Part shown: piece by piece, positions 55,052-62,321 of the stretch | Numbering within the stretch: the stretch's first letter is position 1 | Layout of the letters: each line of letters begins with the position of its first letter | DNA from: Planctomycetota bacterium | Lineage (GTDB): Bacteria > Planctomycetota > UBA1135 > UBA2386 | Assembly (NCBI GenBank): GCA_025459175.1 | Contig: JALORC010000048.1 | Location: 1-62,321 of the forward strand | DNA: 62,321 nucleotides | Direction: 5' to 3' | Program-made: the position numbers and the translations under genes | The notes under the pieces: generated by a model | Told to the model about the DNA's origin: nothing | What the model saw: the letters and a program-made list of their open reading frames with translations, nothing else | Databases searched by the model: none

Positions 55052-56794
55052 ATGAAGCACCCGATCCGATGGCAGCACTTCGAGCCGGCGACCCTGAAGG
55101 CCGCCGCTGCCGCCGACCGCCCGGTGTTGATGCTGCTGACCGCGCCATGGTGCCAGCACTGTCGCGATCTGCTGGCCACCAGCTTCGCCGATCCGCAGGT
55201 CGTGACCGCGATCCAGGAGGGCTTCGTGCCGGTGCTGGTCGACGCCGAACGGCGCCCGGACGTCAACCAGCGCTACGGCACCGGCGGCTGGCCGACCATC
55301 GCCTGGCTCACTCCCGAGGGCGAGCTGCTGGCGCACGACAACTTCCTCGACGCCGAGACCTTGCGCAGCCGGCTCGAGCGGGTGCGGGCCGCCTGGCAGA
55401 AGGGCAAGGCGGAGATCCAGCGCGGCCTGCGCGAGCTGTGGTCGCACCAGAGCGAACGGCCGCCCGCGCCGCGCGGCAAGCTGCGCCGCGAGATGGTCGA
55501 GGACATCGCCGCCGCGATCTACGAGAAGTTCGACCACCGCCACGGCGGCTTCGGCGACGGCAGCAAGTTCCCCCACCCGGAAGCGATCGACTTCGCGCTG
55601 GTGCAGGTCAGCAAACGCAGCGACGAACGGATGCGAGAAGTGGTCACGCTGACCCTCGATCGCATGCTGGACAGCCCGCTGCACGACCTCGTCGACGGCG
55701 GCTTCTTCCGCTTCTCGCGCACGCCGGACTGGCACACCCCGAACTACGAGAAGCTGCTCGACCAGAACGCACTGGTGCTGCGCGCCTACCTGGAGGCGTT
55801 CCAGGTGTTCGGCAAGGAGAGCTACCGGAGGGCCGCCGAGGGCATCGTGCGCTGGATGACGACGATGATGCGCGATCCGCACAGCGGCGCGTTCGCGGGC
55901 AGCCAGGACGGCGACGTCGACTACTTCGTCGGCGATGCCGAGGACCGCGCGCGGCGCCAGCCGCCGGCGCTCGATCGCACCGTCTACTGCCACGCCAACG
56001 CGCTCGCGGTGTCCGGCCTGCTGAAGGCGGCCGCGGTGTTGCAGCGGCCGGAGTGGCGCGAACAGGCGATGGCGAGCCTGCAGTTCGTGCGCGACAACCT
56101 GACCGACGGCCAGAGCGTCTACCACTACTGGGACGGCACCTACCATCTGCCCGGCCTGCTCAGCGACCAGGCCCACCTGATCCGCGCCCTCATCGACGCC
56201 TCGCAGAACACCGGCGATGCCGATCTGCTGCTGCCGGCCGAGGCGATCGCCGAACGCGCGATCGCTCGCCACAAGGCCCCCAACGGCGGCTTCTTCGACA
56301 TCCTGCACGAACCCGCCGAGCAGGGCTCGATGCGCCGCCGCAACCGCTCGATCCTCGACAATGCCACCATGGCGGAGTCGCTGGTGCGGCTGTCGTACCT
56401 GTCGCGCCGCCCCGAGTTCTACGAAGAGGCAGTCCGGGCCCTGGAGGCGTTCCGCGACGACTACAAGGAGTACGGCTACTACGTCGCCGGCTATGGCCGG
56501 GCGGTGGACCTGATCTTCTACGAGCCGCTGTTCCTGACCATCGTCGGCGATCGCGACAGCGAAGCGCTGATCGAGCTGCGGCGCACCGCGCTCGCCACCT
56601 ACGTGCCGTCGCGGATCGTGCAGACCCTCGACCCTCGCCACGATCCGGTGCTGATCGGGCGCAGCGGCTTGCCCGTCGAGGAGCGGCCGGTCGTGCACCT
56701 GACGGTCGGGCACCAGCACCGCGCCGTCGCCCGCACGCCGCAGGAACTGCTGGCGGCCATTGATTCGATCGAACGCAGCCGGCGCACGACCTGA
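55052..56794 (+). CDS. DUF255/YyaL-type thioredoxin-fold and glycosidase-like protein
   Basis: 580 residues. The N-terminal thioredoxin-fold domain (about 5-130) has Cys34-x2-Cys37 in APWCQHCRD and the cis-proline GGWPTIAWL. The rest is an alpha/alpha-barrel of the six-hairpin glycosidase type (FDHRHGGFGDGSKFPHPEA to about 560). This matches the YyaL/spermatogenesis-associated protein 20 family, whose function is unproven. It is 82 bases after rsfS and a plausible co-transcript. It ends just before a tandem repeat and the convergent rpoZ gene. Confidence 0.85.
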   Translation: MKHPIRWQHFEPATLKAAAAADRPVLMLLTAPWCQHCRDLLATSFADPQVVTAIQEGFVPVLVDAERRPDVNQRYGTGGWPTIAWLTPEGELLAHDNFLDAETLRSRLERVRAAWQKGKAEIQRGLRELWSHQSERPPAPRGKLRREMVEDIAAAIYEKFDHRHGGFGDGSKFPHPEAIDFALVQVSKRSDERMREVVTLTLDRMLDSPLHDLVDGGFFRFSRTPDWHTPNYEKLLDQNALVLRAYLEAFQVFGKESYRRAAEGIVRWMTTMMRDPHSGAFAGSQDGDVDYFVGDAEDRARRQPPALDRTVYCHANALAVSGLLKAAAVLQRPEWREQAMASLQFVRDNLTDGQSVYHYWDGTYHLPGLLSDQAHLIRALIDASQNTGDADLLLPAEAIAERAIARHKAPNGGFFDILHEPAEQGSMRRRNRSILDNATMAESLVRLSYLSRRPEFYEEAVRALEAFRDDYKEYGYYVAGYGRAVDLIFYEPLFLTIVGDRDSEALIELRRTALATYVPSRIVQTLDPRHDPVLIGRSGLPVEERPVVHLTVGHQHRAVARTPQELLAAIDSIERSRRTT

Positions 56795-56823
56795 AGCACA
56801 GCAAGCGAGAGCGGCAGGGCCGT

Positions 56824-56879
56824 CGAGCGAACCCAGACTTCGAGCGAACTCAGACTTCGAGCGAACTCAGACTTCGAGC
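56824..56879 (+). repeat. 17-bp tandem repeat spanning the rpoZ stop codon
   Basis: Two complete 17-bp units (CAGACTTCGAGCGAACT at 56834-56850 and 56851-56867), a preceding partial (CGAGCGAACC) and a following 12-base partial (CAGACTTCGAGC). The rpoZ stop codon and its last three codons lie in the rightmost copy. The copies probably arose by slippage or tail duplication. Confidence 0.85.
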
Positions 56880-57091
56880 TTGGTCGGACCGGTCTGCTCT
56901 TCGTCGGCCACCAGCTCGATCAGGCCCCGACGCAGCTCCTCGCTGGCGATCTTGATGTAGTTGCGTTCGCGGGTCTCGAACAGCGGCTTCTGACCGCGCA
57001 CCAGTTCGCGCACGCGCTTCTGCAGCAATGCTGTCAGACGGAACGAGCCGCCGACCTGCCTGACGAGCTCCTGGGGGAAACTCTGTTCCAT
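56867..57091 (-). CDS. rpoZ: DNA-directed RNA polymerase omega subunit
   Basis: 74 residues with the omega fold: a hydrophobic helix SFRLTALLQKRVRELVRG, PLFETRERNYIKIASEEL and a short Glu-rich tail. The length and pattern match small omega subunits that help assemble beta-prime. ATG 57091 is the adopted start; upstream in-frame sequence is unconserved. No gmk or spoT is nearby, unlike the common arrangement. Its 3' end lies within a 17-bp tandem repeat. Confidence 0.85.
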   Translation of the reverse strand: MEQSFPQELVRQVGGSFRLTALLQKRVRELVRGQKPLFETRERNYIKIASEELRRGLIELVADEEQTGPTKLEV

Positions 57092-57209
57092 AGTTCTGTG
57101 CGTGGGGTTGGGCGCCGAAGGGCCGAGCAGTGTAGGCATCCCGCGGTAGCGGATCAATGCCCTGGCACCCCGGCCCACCGGCGCCCCGCTGCCACCGGGC
57201 CCGGCGACC

Positions 57210-58244
57210 TCACAGGTCGCGGGCATCCACGGTCACCTGCACGTCGCTCCACGCCCACGGCCCGCGCCGGATCGTGCTCGAGACGACCAGGTGCAGCAGC
57301 ACCTGCCGCGCCGCGCTGGGGCCCACCACCTGCACCTCGAACCCGTGCGGGAAGCCGGTGCCGGTGTTGGAGATCATGCTGAACCGGCCGACGCCGAAGC
57401 TGGGCCGCGCGAAGTTCGAGGCGACCGAGTGGTGGCGGTAGGACAGCAAGCCGCTGACGTTCTGCTCCGAGCGCCGGACCCGCCACGGCGCCGTCCGCGG
57501 TGTCAGCGGGGTGTCGCTGAGGGTGCCGTCGGCGGAGTCGATGTGCCGCAGCGTGCCGGCGACCGATGGCAACGCGCCGCGACGCCACACCACTTCACTC
57601 GGCGTGTGCGTCTGGCCACTGGCATCCGGCGTCGCGTTCCAGAGGTGCAGCAGGACCTCCGCCCGATCGTCCGGATCGACGATGCGATCGATGCCCGACG
57701 CGTCGATCAGCGGCTCCGTGGTGACCCGCACCAGGTTGAGCCCGATCGGACTGCCGGCCTGCGGCCCACCGTCCTCGGGCGTCAGGTAGTAGTGCACCCA
57801 ACGATAGACGTCGACCATGTAGTCGCGGCCGCTGGTGCACACGAAGCGGTCGCTCCAGGCGAGCTTGGTGAAGAACAGGCTGTTGCCGGTGATCTCGGCA
57901 CCGGCGGTGTCCTTGCGGATCGTCTCATTGGCCGACACCGTCGGCAACCGGCGCAGCGCGATCGGCGCCGGCGCACCGGTGAGATCGAGCACGGCGAGGT
58001 TGGCGTTGCCCTCGGCGTCGTTGCCGAAGACGCGCACGCACGAGACCATCTCCAGTCGCATGTCGTCGACCAGGTCCTGCGTGATCTCGGTCGCCCGGGT
58101 CAGGCGACGCGCATACTCCTGCGCGTCGCTGCCGGACAGGGCCAGCGTGGATACCGCGAACACCATCATGCCGAGCAGCGACGAGGCGACCGCCAGCTCG
58201 AGCAGACTGAAACCCGCCTGAAGCGGGCGCGTGGAAATGGCCAT
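57210..58244 (-). CDS. Prepilin-type N-terminal cleavage/methylation domain protein (344 aa)
   Basis: The processing site is Gly11|Phe12 with Glu16 (QAGFSLLELAVASSLLG), followed by the single hydrophobic helix and a roughly 310-residue globular domain, PulJ/GspJ-like in size and layout, with one internal Cys pair region (VSCVRVFG, FVCTSGRDY). It follows the giant prepilin gene by nine bases and is the second gene of a leftward operon. Probably a minor pilin or pseudopilin at a pilus or secretion-system tip, inferred from the domain type. Confidence 0.8.
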   Translation of the reverse strand: MAISTRPLQAGFSLLELAVASSLLGMMVFAVSTLALSGSDAQEYARRLTRATEITQDLVDDMRLEMVSCVRVFGNDAEGNANLAVLDLTGAPAPIALRRLPTVSANETIRKDTAGAEITGNSLFFTKLAWSDRFVCTSGRDYMVDVYRWVHYYLTPEDGGPQAGSPIGLNLVRVTTEPLIDASGIDRIVDPDDRAEVLLHLWNATPDASGQTHTPSEVVWRRGALPSVAGTLRHIDSADGTLSDTPLTPRTAPWRVRRSEQNVSGLLSYRHHSVASNFARPSFGVGRFSMISNTGTGFPHGFEVQVVGPSAARQVLLHLVVSSTIRRGPWAWSDVQVTVDARDL

Positions 58245-58253
58245 GGCGGTTCC

Positions 58254-61200
58254 TCAGCGTTGGATGAAGATGCGGGTCTGGTGGAACGAGTAGTGCACCT
58301 GGGCACCCTGCCGGAAGCAGTCGATCCGGATCTGGTAGCTGCCCTCGGGGAACCGGGCCGTCGGCACGTCCCACGAGAAGACCTCGACGCCCGCGCCGCC
58401 GTCGTCGACCAGGTAGGAAGTGTCGCTCGGCACCGTGCCGGGCTGTGCCACGGTGTCGTCCTGCATGTAGTACCAGTTGCCGCCGTTGTCGTTCGAGTAC
58501 ATCAGCACGTACCGCAGCAGGCTCTCGTCCTCGGCGAAGGTGCCGGTCTGGGCGTACGGCAGCCCGTCCCAGCGCCGCCAGTCGATGCCGTACTGGACCG
58601 CGATCGTGCTCGGGTCGTCGAGCTCGGTGATGTCGGTCGGCGACTCGATCTCGACCCGGGCCAGCTGCGGGATGCGCAGCGTGTTGCCGGTGTGACCGGC
58701 CTCGAAGAACGAGTGCACCAGCGACAGCACCGCGAACTTCGAGATGAAGGTCGTGCCGTTGTCGACGGCGTTGCTGATGCCGTTCACGACGACGTAGGCC
58801 GCGCCGGAGTTGGTCGGGTCGACCAGCTTGACCAACCCCGAACCGATGCCACCGGCGTGCGTGTAGTAGGTCCGGTACAACGACGCCGTGAAGCGTTCGG
58901 TCGAGTACGGCGGCCGGTTCCAGTGCTCGGCGACAGAGGTGGCCAGATTGAGCCGGAACGGGCGCGTGATCGGTGCCGCGGTCGGCATCGTCATGTTGTA
59001 GTTCAGCGCCAGCTCGTTGCCGACCGCGGTCAGCGCGCCGTTGCCACCCGTGCTGACGTGTTGGAAGGTGCTCGCGGCGGTGCCGATGTTGAAGAACGTC
59101 GTGCAGCCGAGCGCTGCGGTGCGCTGGATGTGATTCAGCAACGAGGTGCCGAACGCGGTGCGGCCGCTGCCGGAGTAGACGCTGTTCGCGGTGCTCTGGT
59201 AGAAGCGACCTGCAGCCGTGCCGGCGGTCAGGTTGCCGCGCGGCGGGGCACCGGCCGAGGTGTTCAGCCACTCGCTCTGTGCAACGCCGTCCGGGTAGAG
59301 CTCGCCGAGCCACGGAATGCCCCACCAGTAACCGGCGCCGGCGGCGCGGACCAGGCGACGGGCACCGATGATCGTGTCGATGAAGCCGTTGCCGGTGCCG
59401 CCGTGCGGCACCATGTTGCTCGGGATCGAGTTCGTGTAGCCGTTCGCCGAGTCGTAACCGATGTCGTTGCCGACCCCCATGTAGTAGTACGACCAGCCGG
59501 TCAGCGTCGTGTAGACGCAGGCGCTGCGCACCAGCGCCTTGCGCAACAGCTCGAAGTAGCGCGGCACGTCGCAGTTCATCGCCGACGCCCAGCGATTGCT
59601 CAGCGGCGACGCCGCGGGGGTCGCCGCGATACTGGGGAAGCTGCCGATCGCGTTCTCGCCGCCGTTGTTGAGGTTGTCGAGATACCAGTTGAACGAGTTC
59701 GGGTAGTCGTCGCCGCCATTGAAGCAGTCGCGGTACGGCAAGTGCCGCGGGTCACCCATGAACTGCGAGCGTTCGGTGATCGGCACGTCTTCCCTGCTGT
59801 CGGTCCACCACGCATAGGTCACGGAAAGGTTGTCCGGGTCGTTCGGCGTCGGCCACATCGTGCCGCTGTTCTCCCAGGCTCCCGGTCCCCACGAGTTGGT
59901 GCCGGTCGTGTAGCCGGTGGCGATCCGGGTCCGGACGCGCAACACGACGTCACCGGGCGGGTTGCTCGGCAGGCCGTTCATGTCGACGAACGAACCGTTG
60001 CTCAACACGGACGGGGCGATCTCGAGCGTCCAGCGAGCCGTGTTCTTCGGACCGGTGCCCGGCTGCGTGAGGTCCGGAGTGAAGGTCGGCCCGGCCCCGA
60101 TCGGGCACGGGATGTACGGCATCCAGTAGAGTTGCGCCTGCTCGGTGTTCGCCAATCCGAACTGCTGCGTGACCATGCCCACCAGCTGCGGCACAGGCAT
60201 GCATCGCACCGGGGTGTTGTGCAGGAAGATCCGGGTGAACGGCTCGGCACCCGCGGGCGTCACGAACTCGGCGTCGTAGTGCATCTCGCCCGCGACCGGG
60301 CCGTCGTCCACGTGCTTCGGGATCTGCCAGCTGGTCGAGTAGGGGGAGGTGATCGTGGCCCCGCCTGTCACGCAACGAAGCGCACAATCGCCCGACAGGC
60401 GACCACTGACGTCGGTCAGGTTCACGCCCATGATCTCGACCACCATCGGGTCCGGCATGATGGCCGGACGGGTGTTGGCGGTCACTTCCGCGTTGTAGGT
60501 GGTCGTGTTGGTGTTGTAGGCATACATCCGCAGCCGCATCGGCTGGGTGACGCCAGCATCGTTGCGCCTGGTGCGCAACTCCTCCGGGTGCGTGACGACA
60601 CGGATTTCGCGATGATCGCGCGGGCTCCTGGCCGCATCGCTGTAGTTGCGCAGCGCGGGCATCGGCAGCAGCTCGCCGTGCAGGTTGATCACCAGCGCAT
60701 TGCGGTACTTGGCCGGCGTGCTGTACATGTCCTCGAGCAGCAACCGCATGGTCGGCTCCTCGGACATGTCGGTCAGCTCAGGGGGCGGCGGCAGGCCCGC
60801 GAGCTTCCTGGACGCGATCTCGATCCGGCGATCGCGCGCGCGCTCGGTGCGCGCCGTCCACAGCGCCAGCTCGTCGGGGTAGCGCATGCCGTGGTTGAAG
60901 TAGTCGGCCAGCGAATACGGGTTCGGGTTCAGGTCGGCGTGGTAGCCGTTGCGCTCGATGCCGTCGGCATTGATGCGCGCCCGCATGTTGTCGGGCACGT
61001 AGTAGTACGACGACGCATTGCCGTTCGGCATCCGACCCGGATAGTGATAGACGTGCGGGATCACCGCGTGACTGTCCGTGTCGTCGTTGGTGTAGGGCCG
61101 GTAGGCCTCGTTGCGACCGAAGCTCGCCTTGGTGATCCAGTGGGTGCGGAACGTGAGGCCCGGGTTGCGGTTCTCGAGGTCGGTGACCATCGACTCGACG

Positions 61201-61793
61201 AAGGGGCGGATCGAGTCCATGAACACCCACCAGCCCGGGATGTTCTCGATCGCCAGCAGGTAGATGTCGAACACCTGCGTGGTCGGGAACGCACTGCCGG
61301 CGGAGTTGATGACCGCCGACAGGTCGGCCATCGGGTGGTCGACCCCGTTGGCGTCCTTCTTGAAGATGCGCACCGTCACATAGCGCACGTTCCGGTTGTT
61401 GATGCCCTGGAACGGCTGCACGGTGATGCGCCGCGACCACTGCCACTCGGCGCCCCGCTGGTAGTTGCCGGACACCACGTGGCCCGGTGTCACCAGCGCC
61501 CCGAACTGGTCGGTCTGGATCGACAGCACCGGCCGGTTGACGATGCCGTCGTCGAGCACGTCGAGGTCGACCGCCGCGTCGACCTGACCACGATCGACGA
61601 AGCCCTGGATCTCGGACAGGATCGCCTGCGCCTTGCTGTAGGCGAACACCCGATCGCGCTCCGTCGCCGTGGTCCGGTAGTTCACGGCGAGATGGTTGCC
61701 GAGCACCACCGCACCGATGACCAGGATCAGGAACGCGAACGCCAACTCGGCGAACGAGAATCCTGCTTCCTTCCCTTGATGACTCTGTCGCAT
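58254..61793 (-). CDS. Giant prepilin-type protein (1179 aa)
   Basis: A prepilin leader ends at Gly11|Phe12 with Glu16 (EAGFSFAELAFAFLILV), followed by a hydrophobic helix and then about 1140 exported residues rich in Asn, Thr, Tyr, Trp, Gly and Asp, with no obvious tandem repeat. The C-terminal about 120 residues look like an Ig/fibronectin-like beta domain (SNDNGGNWYYMQDD, FPEGSYQIRIDCFRQG). Ordinary pilins are 120-250 residues, so this resembles a tip-adhesin-like large minor pilin. The ATG at 61793 has an AGGAG site. Two-gene operon with the 344-residue prepilin downstream; no pilus assembly ATPase is in the window. Confidence 0.82.
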   Translation of the reverse strand: MRQSHQGKEAGFSFAELAFAFLILVIGAVVLGNHLAVNYRTTATERDRVFAYSKAQAILSEIQGFVDRGQVDAAVDLDVLDDGIVNRPVLSIQTDQFGALVTPGHVVSGNYQRGAEWQWSRRITVQPFQGINNRNVRYVTVRIFKKDANGVDHPMADLSAVINSAGSAFPTTQVFDIYLLAIENIPGWWVFMDSIRPFVESMVTDLENRNPGLTFRTHWITKASFGRNEAYRPYTNDDTDSHAVIPHVYHYPGRMPNGNASSYYYVPDNMRARINADGIERNGYHADLNPNPYSLADYFNHGMRYPDELALWTARTERARDRRIEIASRKLAGLPPPPELTDMSEEPTMRLLLEDMYSTPAKYRNALVINLHGELLPMPALRNYSDAARSPRDHREIRVVTHPEELRTRRNDAGVTQPMRLRMYAYNTNTTTYNAEVTANTRPAIMPDPMVVEIMGVNLTDVSGRLSGDCALRCVTGGATITSPYSTSWQIPKHVDDGPVAGEMHYDAEFVTPAGAEPFTRIFLHNTPVRCMPVPQLVGMVTQQFGLANTEQAQLYWMPYIPCPIGAGPTFTPDLTQPGTGPKNTARWTLEIAPSVLSNGSFVDMNGLPSNPPGDVVLRVRTRIATGYTTGTNSWGPGAWENSGTMWPTPNDPDNLSVTYAWWTDSREDVPITERSQFMGDPRHLPYRDCFNGGDDYPNSFNWYLDNLNNGGENAIGSFPSIAATPAASPLSNRWASAMNCDVPRYFELLRKALVRSACVYTTLTGWSYYYMGVGNDIGYDSANGYTNSIPSNMVPHGGTGNGFIDTIIGARRLVRAAGAGYWWGIPWLGELYPDGVAQSEWLNTSAGAPPRGNLTAGTAAGRFYQSTANSVYSGSGRTAFGTSLLNHIQRTAALGCTTFFNIGTAASTFQHVSTGGNGALTAVGNELALNYNMTMPTAAPITRPFRLNLATSVAEHWNRPPYSTERFTASLYRTYYTHAGGIGSGLVKLVDPTNSGAAYVVVNGISNAVDNGTTFISKFAVLSLVHSFFEAGHTGNTLRIPQLARVEIESPTDITELDDPSTIAVQYGIDWRRWDGLPYAQTGTFAEDESLLRYVLMYSNDNGGNWYYMQDDTVAQPGTVPSDTSYLVDDGGAGVEVFSWDVPTARFPEGSYQIRIDCFRQGAQVHYSFHQTRIFIQR

Positions 61794-61949
61794 GGGCAGC
61801 TCCTGATGGACGGGCTTCGGCATGGTCCGTGGGCTATCGGCAGCGGGAGATCCCGAAGTGGTGCCGATCGCGGCCGTGGTCCCGGAACGGGACGGGACCG
61901 GGGCGGGCCGCGGCAGCGTCGGGATTTGCAACACCGGCACCGGGGACCG
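61794..61949. other. Divergent intergenic region
   Basis: 156 bases between the giant prepilin start and the ABC exporter start on the other strand. Promoters for both must lie here. A short perfect inverted repeat GTCCCG-GAA-CGGGAC (61879-61893) is visible. No other recognisable element. Confidence 0.5.
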
Positions 61950-62321
61950 ATGCTGCGCGTCTTGTCCTGGTATCGCTCGCTCCAGCGCGCCTTCGGCCGC
62001 CCCCTCTCGCTGCTGCAACGGCACTGGCTGATCGTCGTCGTGGGTACCGTGTTGGTGCCGGTGCACGCGGCGGTCACGCTGTGGATGCCGCGGCTGCTCG
62101 GCGACGCGCTCGACCACCTGACCGCCGGCGGCGACCGCGAGCTGCTGCGGTCGACGTGCTGGCTGCTGCTGTTGCTCGCGGGGATCGAGGCCGGCAGCCG
62201 CTACGTGTCGCGCAAGACGCTGATCGACGCCTCCCGCTTCGTCGAGGAGGACCTGAAGAACGCGCTGATCGCGCACCTGCAGCGGCTGCCGGTGGCGTGG
62301 TTCGACCGCTCGCGCACCGGC
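61950..62321 (+). CDS. ABC exporter membrane domain, cut by the window edge
   Basis: The first 124 residues of an ABC exporter with an open frame to the right edge. After a basic head come two membrane helices (about 25-50 and 69-86), then the coupling-helix region with LKNALIAHLQRLPVAWFDRSRTG, a hallmark of the fused membrane-ATPase exporters (MdlA/LmrA type). The ATP-binding half lies outside the window. ATG 61950 is the only plausible start. It is divergent from the giant prepilin. Confidence 0.8.
   Translation, partial: MLRVLSWYRSLQRAFGRPLSLLQRHWLIVVVGTVLVPVHAAVTLWMPRLLGDALDHLTAGGDRELLRSTCWLLLLLAGIEAGSRYVSRKTLIDASRFVEEDLKNALIAHLQRLPVAWFDRSRTG

Noticed and set aside
61794..62276. N-terminal extension of the giant prepilin beyond 61793
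   Set aside because: The AGGAG site and the prepilin leader place the start at 61793; the extension is unconserved and overlaps the divergent ABC gene.

Overview
This is a high-GC (roughly 70% by eye) stretch of a diderm bacterial chromosome. The outer membrane is implied by an LptF/LptG pair, a TolC-like lipoprotein channel, lipopolysaccharide-kinase domains and several prepilin-type proteins. The mix of genes (large prepilins, many lineage-specific secreted or membrane proteins, a K+-type membrane pyrophosphatase, scattered housekeeping genes) resembles Planctomycetota or a relative, but that placement is inference. No rRNA, plasmid replication, phage, transposase or CRISPR signature was found. 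Coding density is very high: many neighbouring genes overlap by ATGA or GTGA, and no gap exceeds about 300 bases.

Layout. 1-8.7 kb: envelope export. lptF-lptG plus a 37-residue membrane peptide run leftward. Divergently come a protein with two LPS-kinase domains, then a type I secretion-like trio (ABC protein, HlyD adaptor, TolC lipoprotein) whose ABC protein has lost its ATP-binding and catalytic residues. 8.7-14.2 kb: a leftward short-chain acyl-CoA operon (thiolase, 3-hydroxyacyl-CoA dehydrogenase, two acyl-CoA dehydrogenases) with signal peptide peptidase SppA embedded in it. 14.3-14.5 kb: tRNA-Ala(CGC) followed by an exactly duplicated 56-bp terminator. 14.5-16.5 kb: a three-gene membrane operon that includes a HAMP protein. 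16.7-21.4 kb: FlhG-like ATPase, extended HU protein, nitrilase-family amidase, sigma-70 factor, and a secreted protein with a DsbD-like domain. 21.5-27 kb: Mrp, a small CxxC protein, thioredoxin, lipB, xseA-xseB and an M50 protease. 27-30.7 kb: ceramidase-like lipoprotein, SirB1-like protein and a PLP decarboxylase. 30.7-34.3 kb: pseudopilin, HAMP protein and sensor kinase in one leftward operon, then tRNA-Leu(GAG). 34.4-42 kb: a large unknown membrane protein, an aminotransferase coupled to an OB-fold/DEDDy exonuclease fusion, a DUF4143 ATPase, and an HD hydrolase with a small partner. 42-47.6 kb: a surface carboxypeptidase-regulatory-like protein, three GT4 glycosyltransferases in tandem and an acetyltransferase. 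47.6-52 kb: a tail-anchored FHA protein, an ABC transporter with a helical-repeat partner, and DedA. 52-57 kb: membrane pyrophosphatase, RsfS, a thioredoxin-fold/glycosidase-like protein and RNA polymerase omega. 57.2-61.8 kb: two prepilin-like genes, one 1179 residues long. The right edge cuts a second ABC exporter gene.

The genes most likely to repay attention are the ATPase-dead type I exporter (3979-8679), the giant prepilin operon (57210-61793), the pseudopilin-HAMP-kinase operon whose first start codon lies in a hairpin loop (30745-34080), the HARP-like fusion on exonuclease VII (24389-26038), and the Mrp/CxxC pair (21531-22844).
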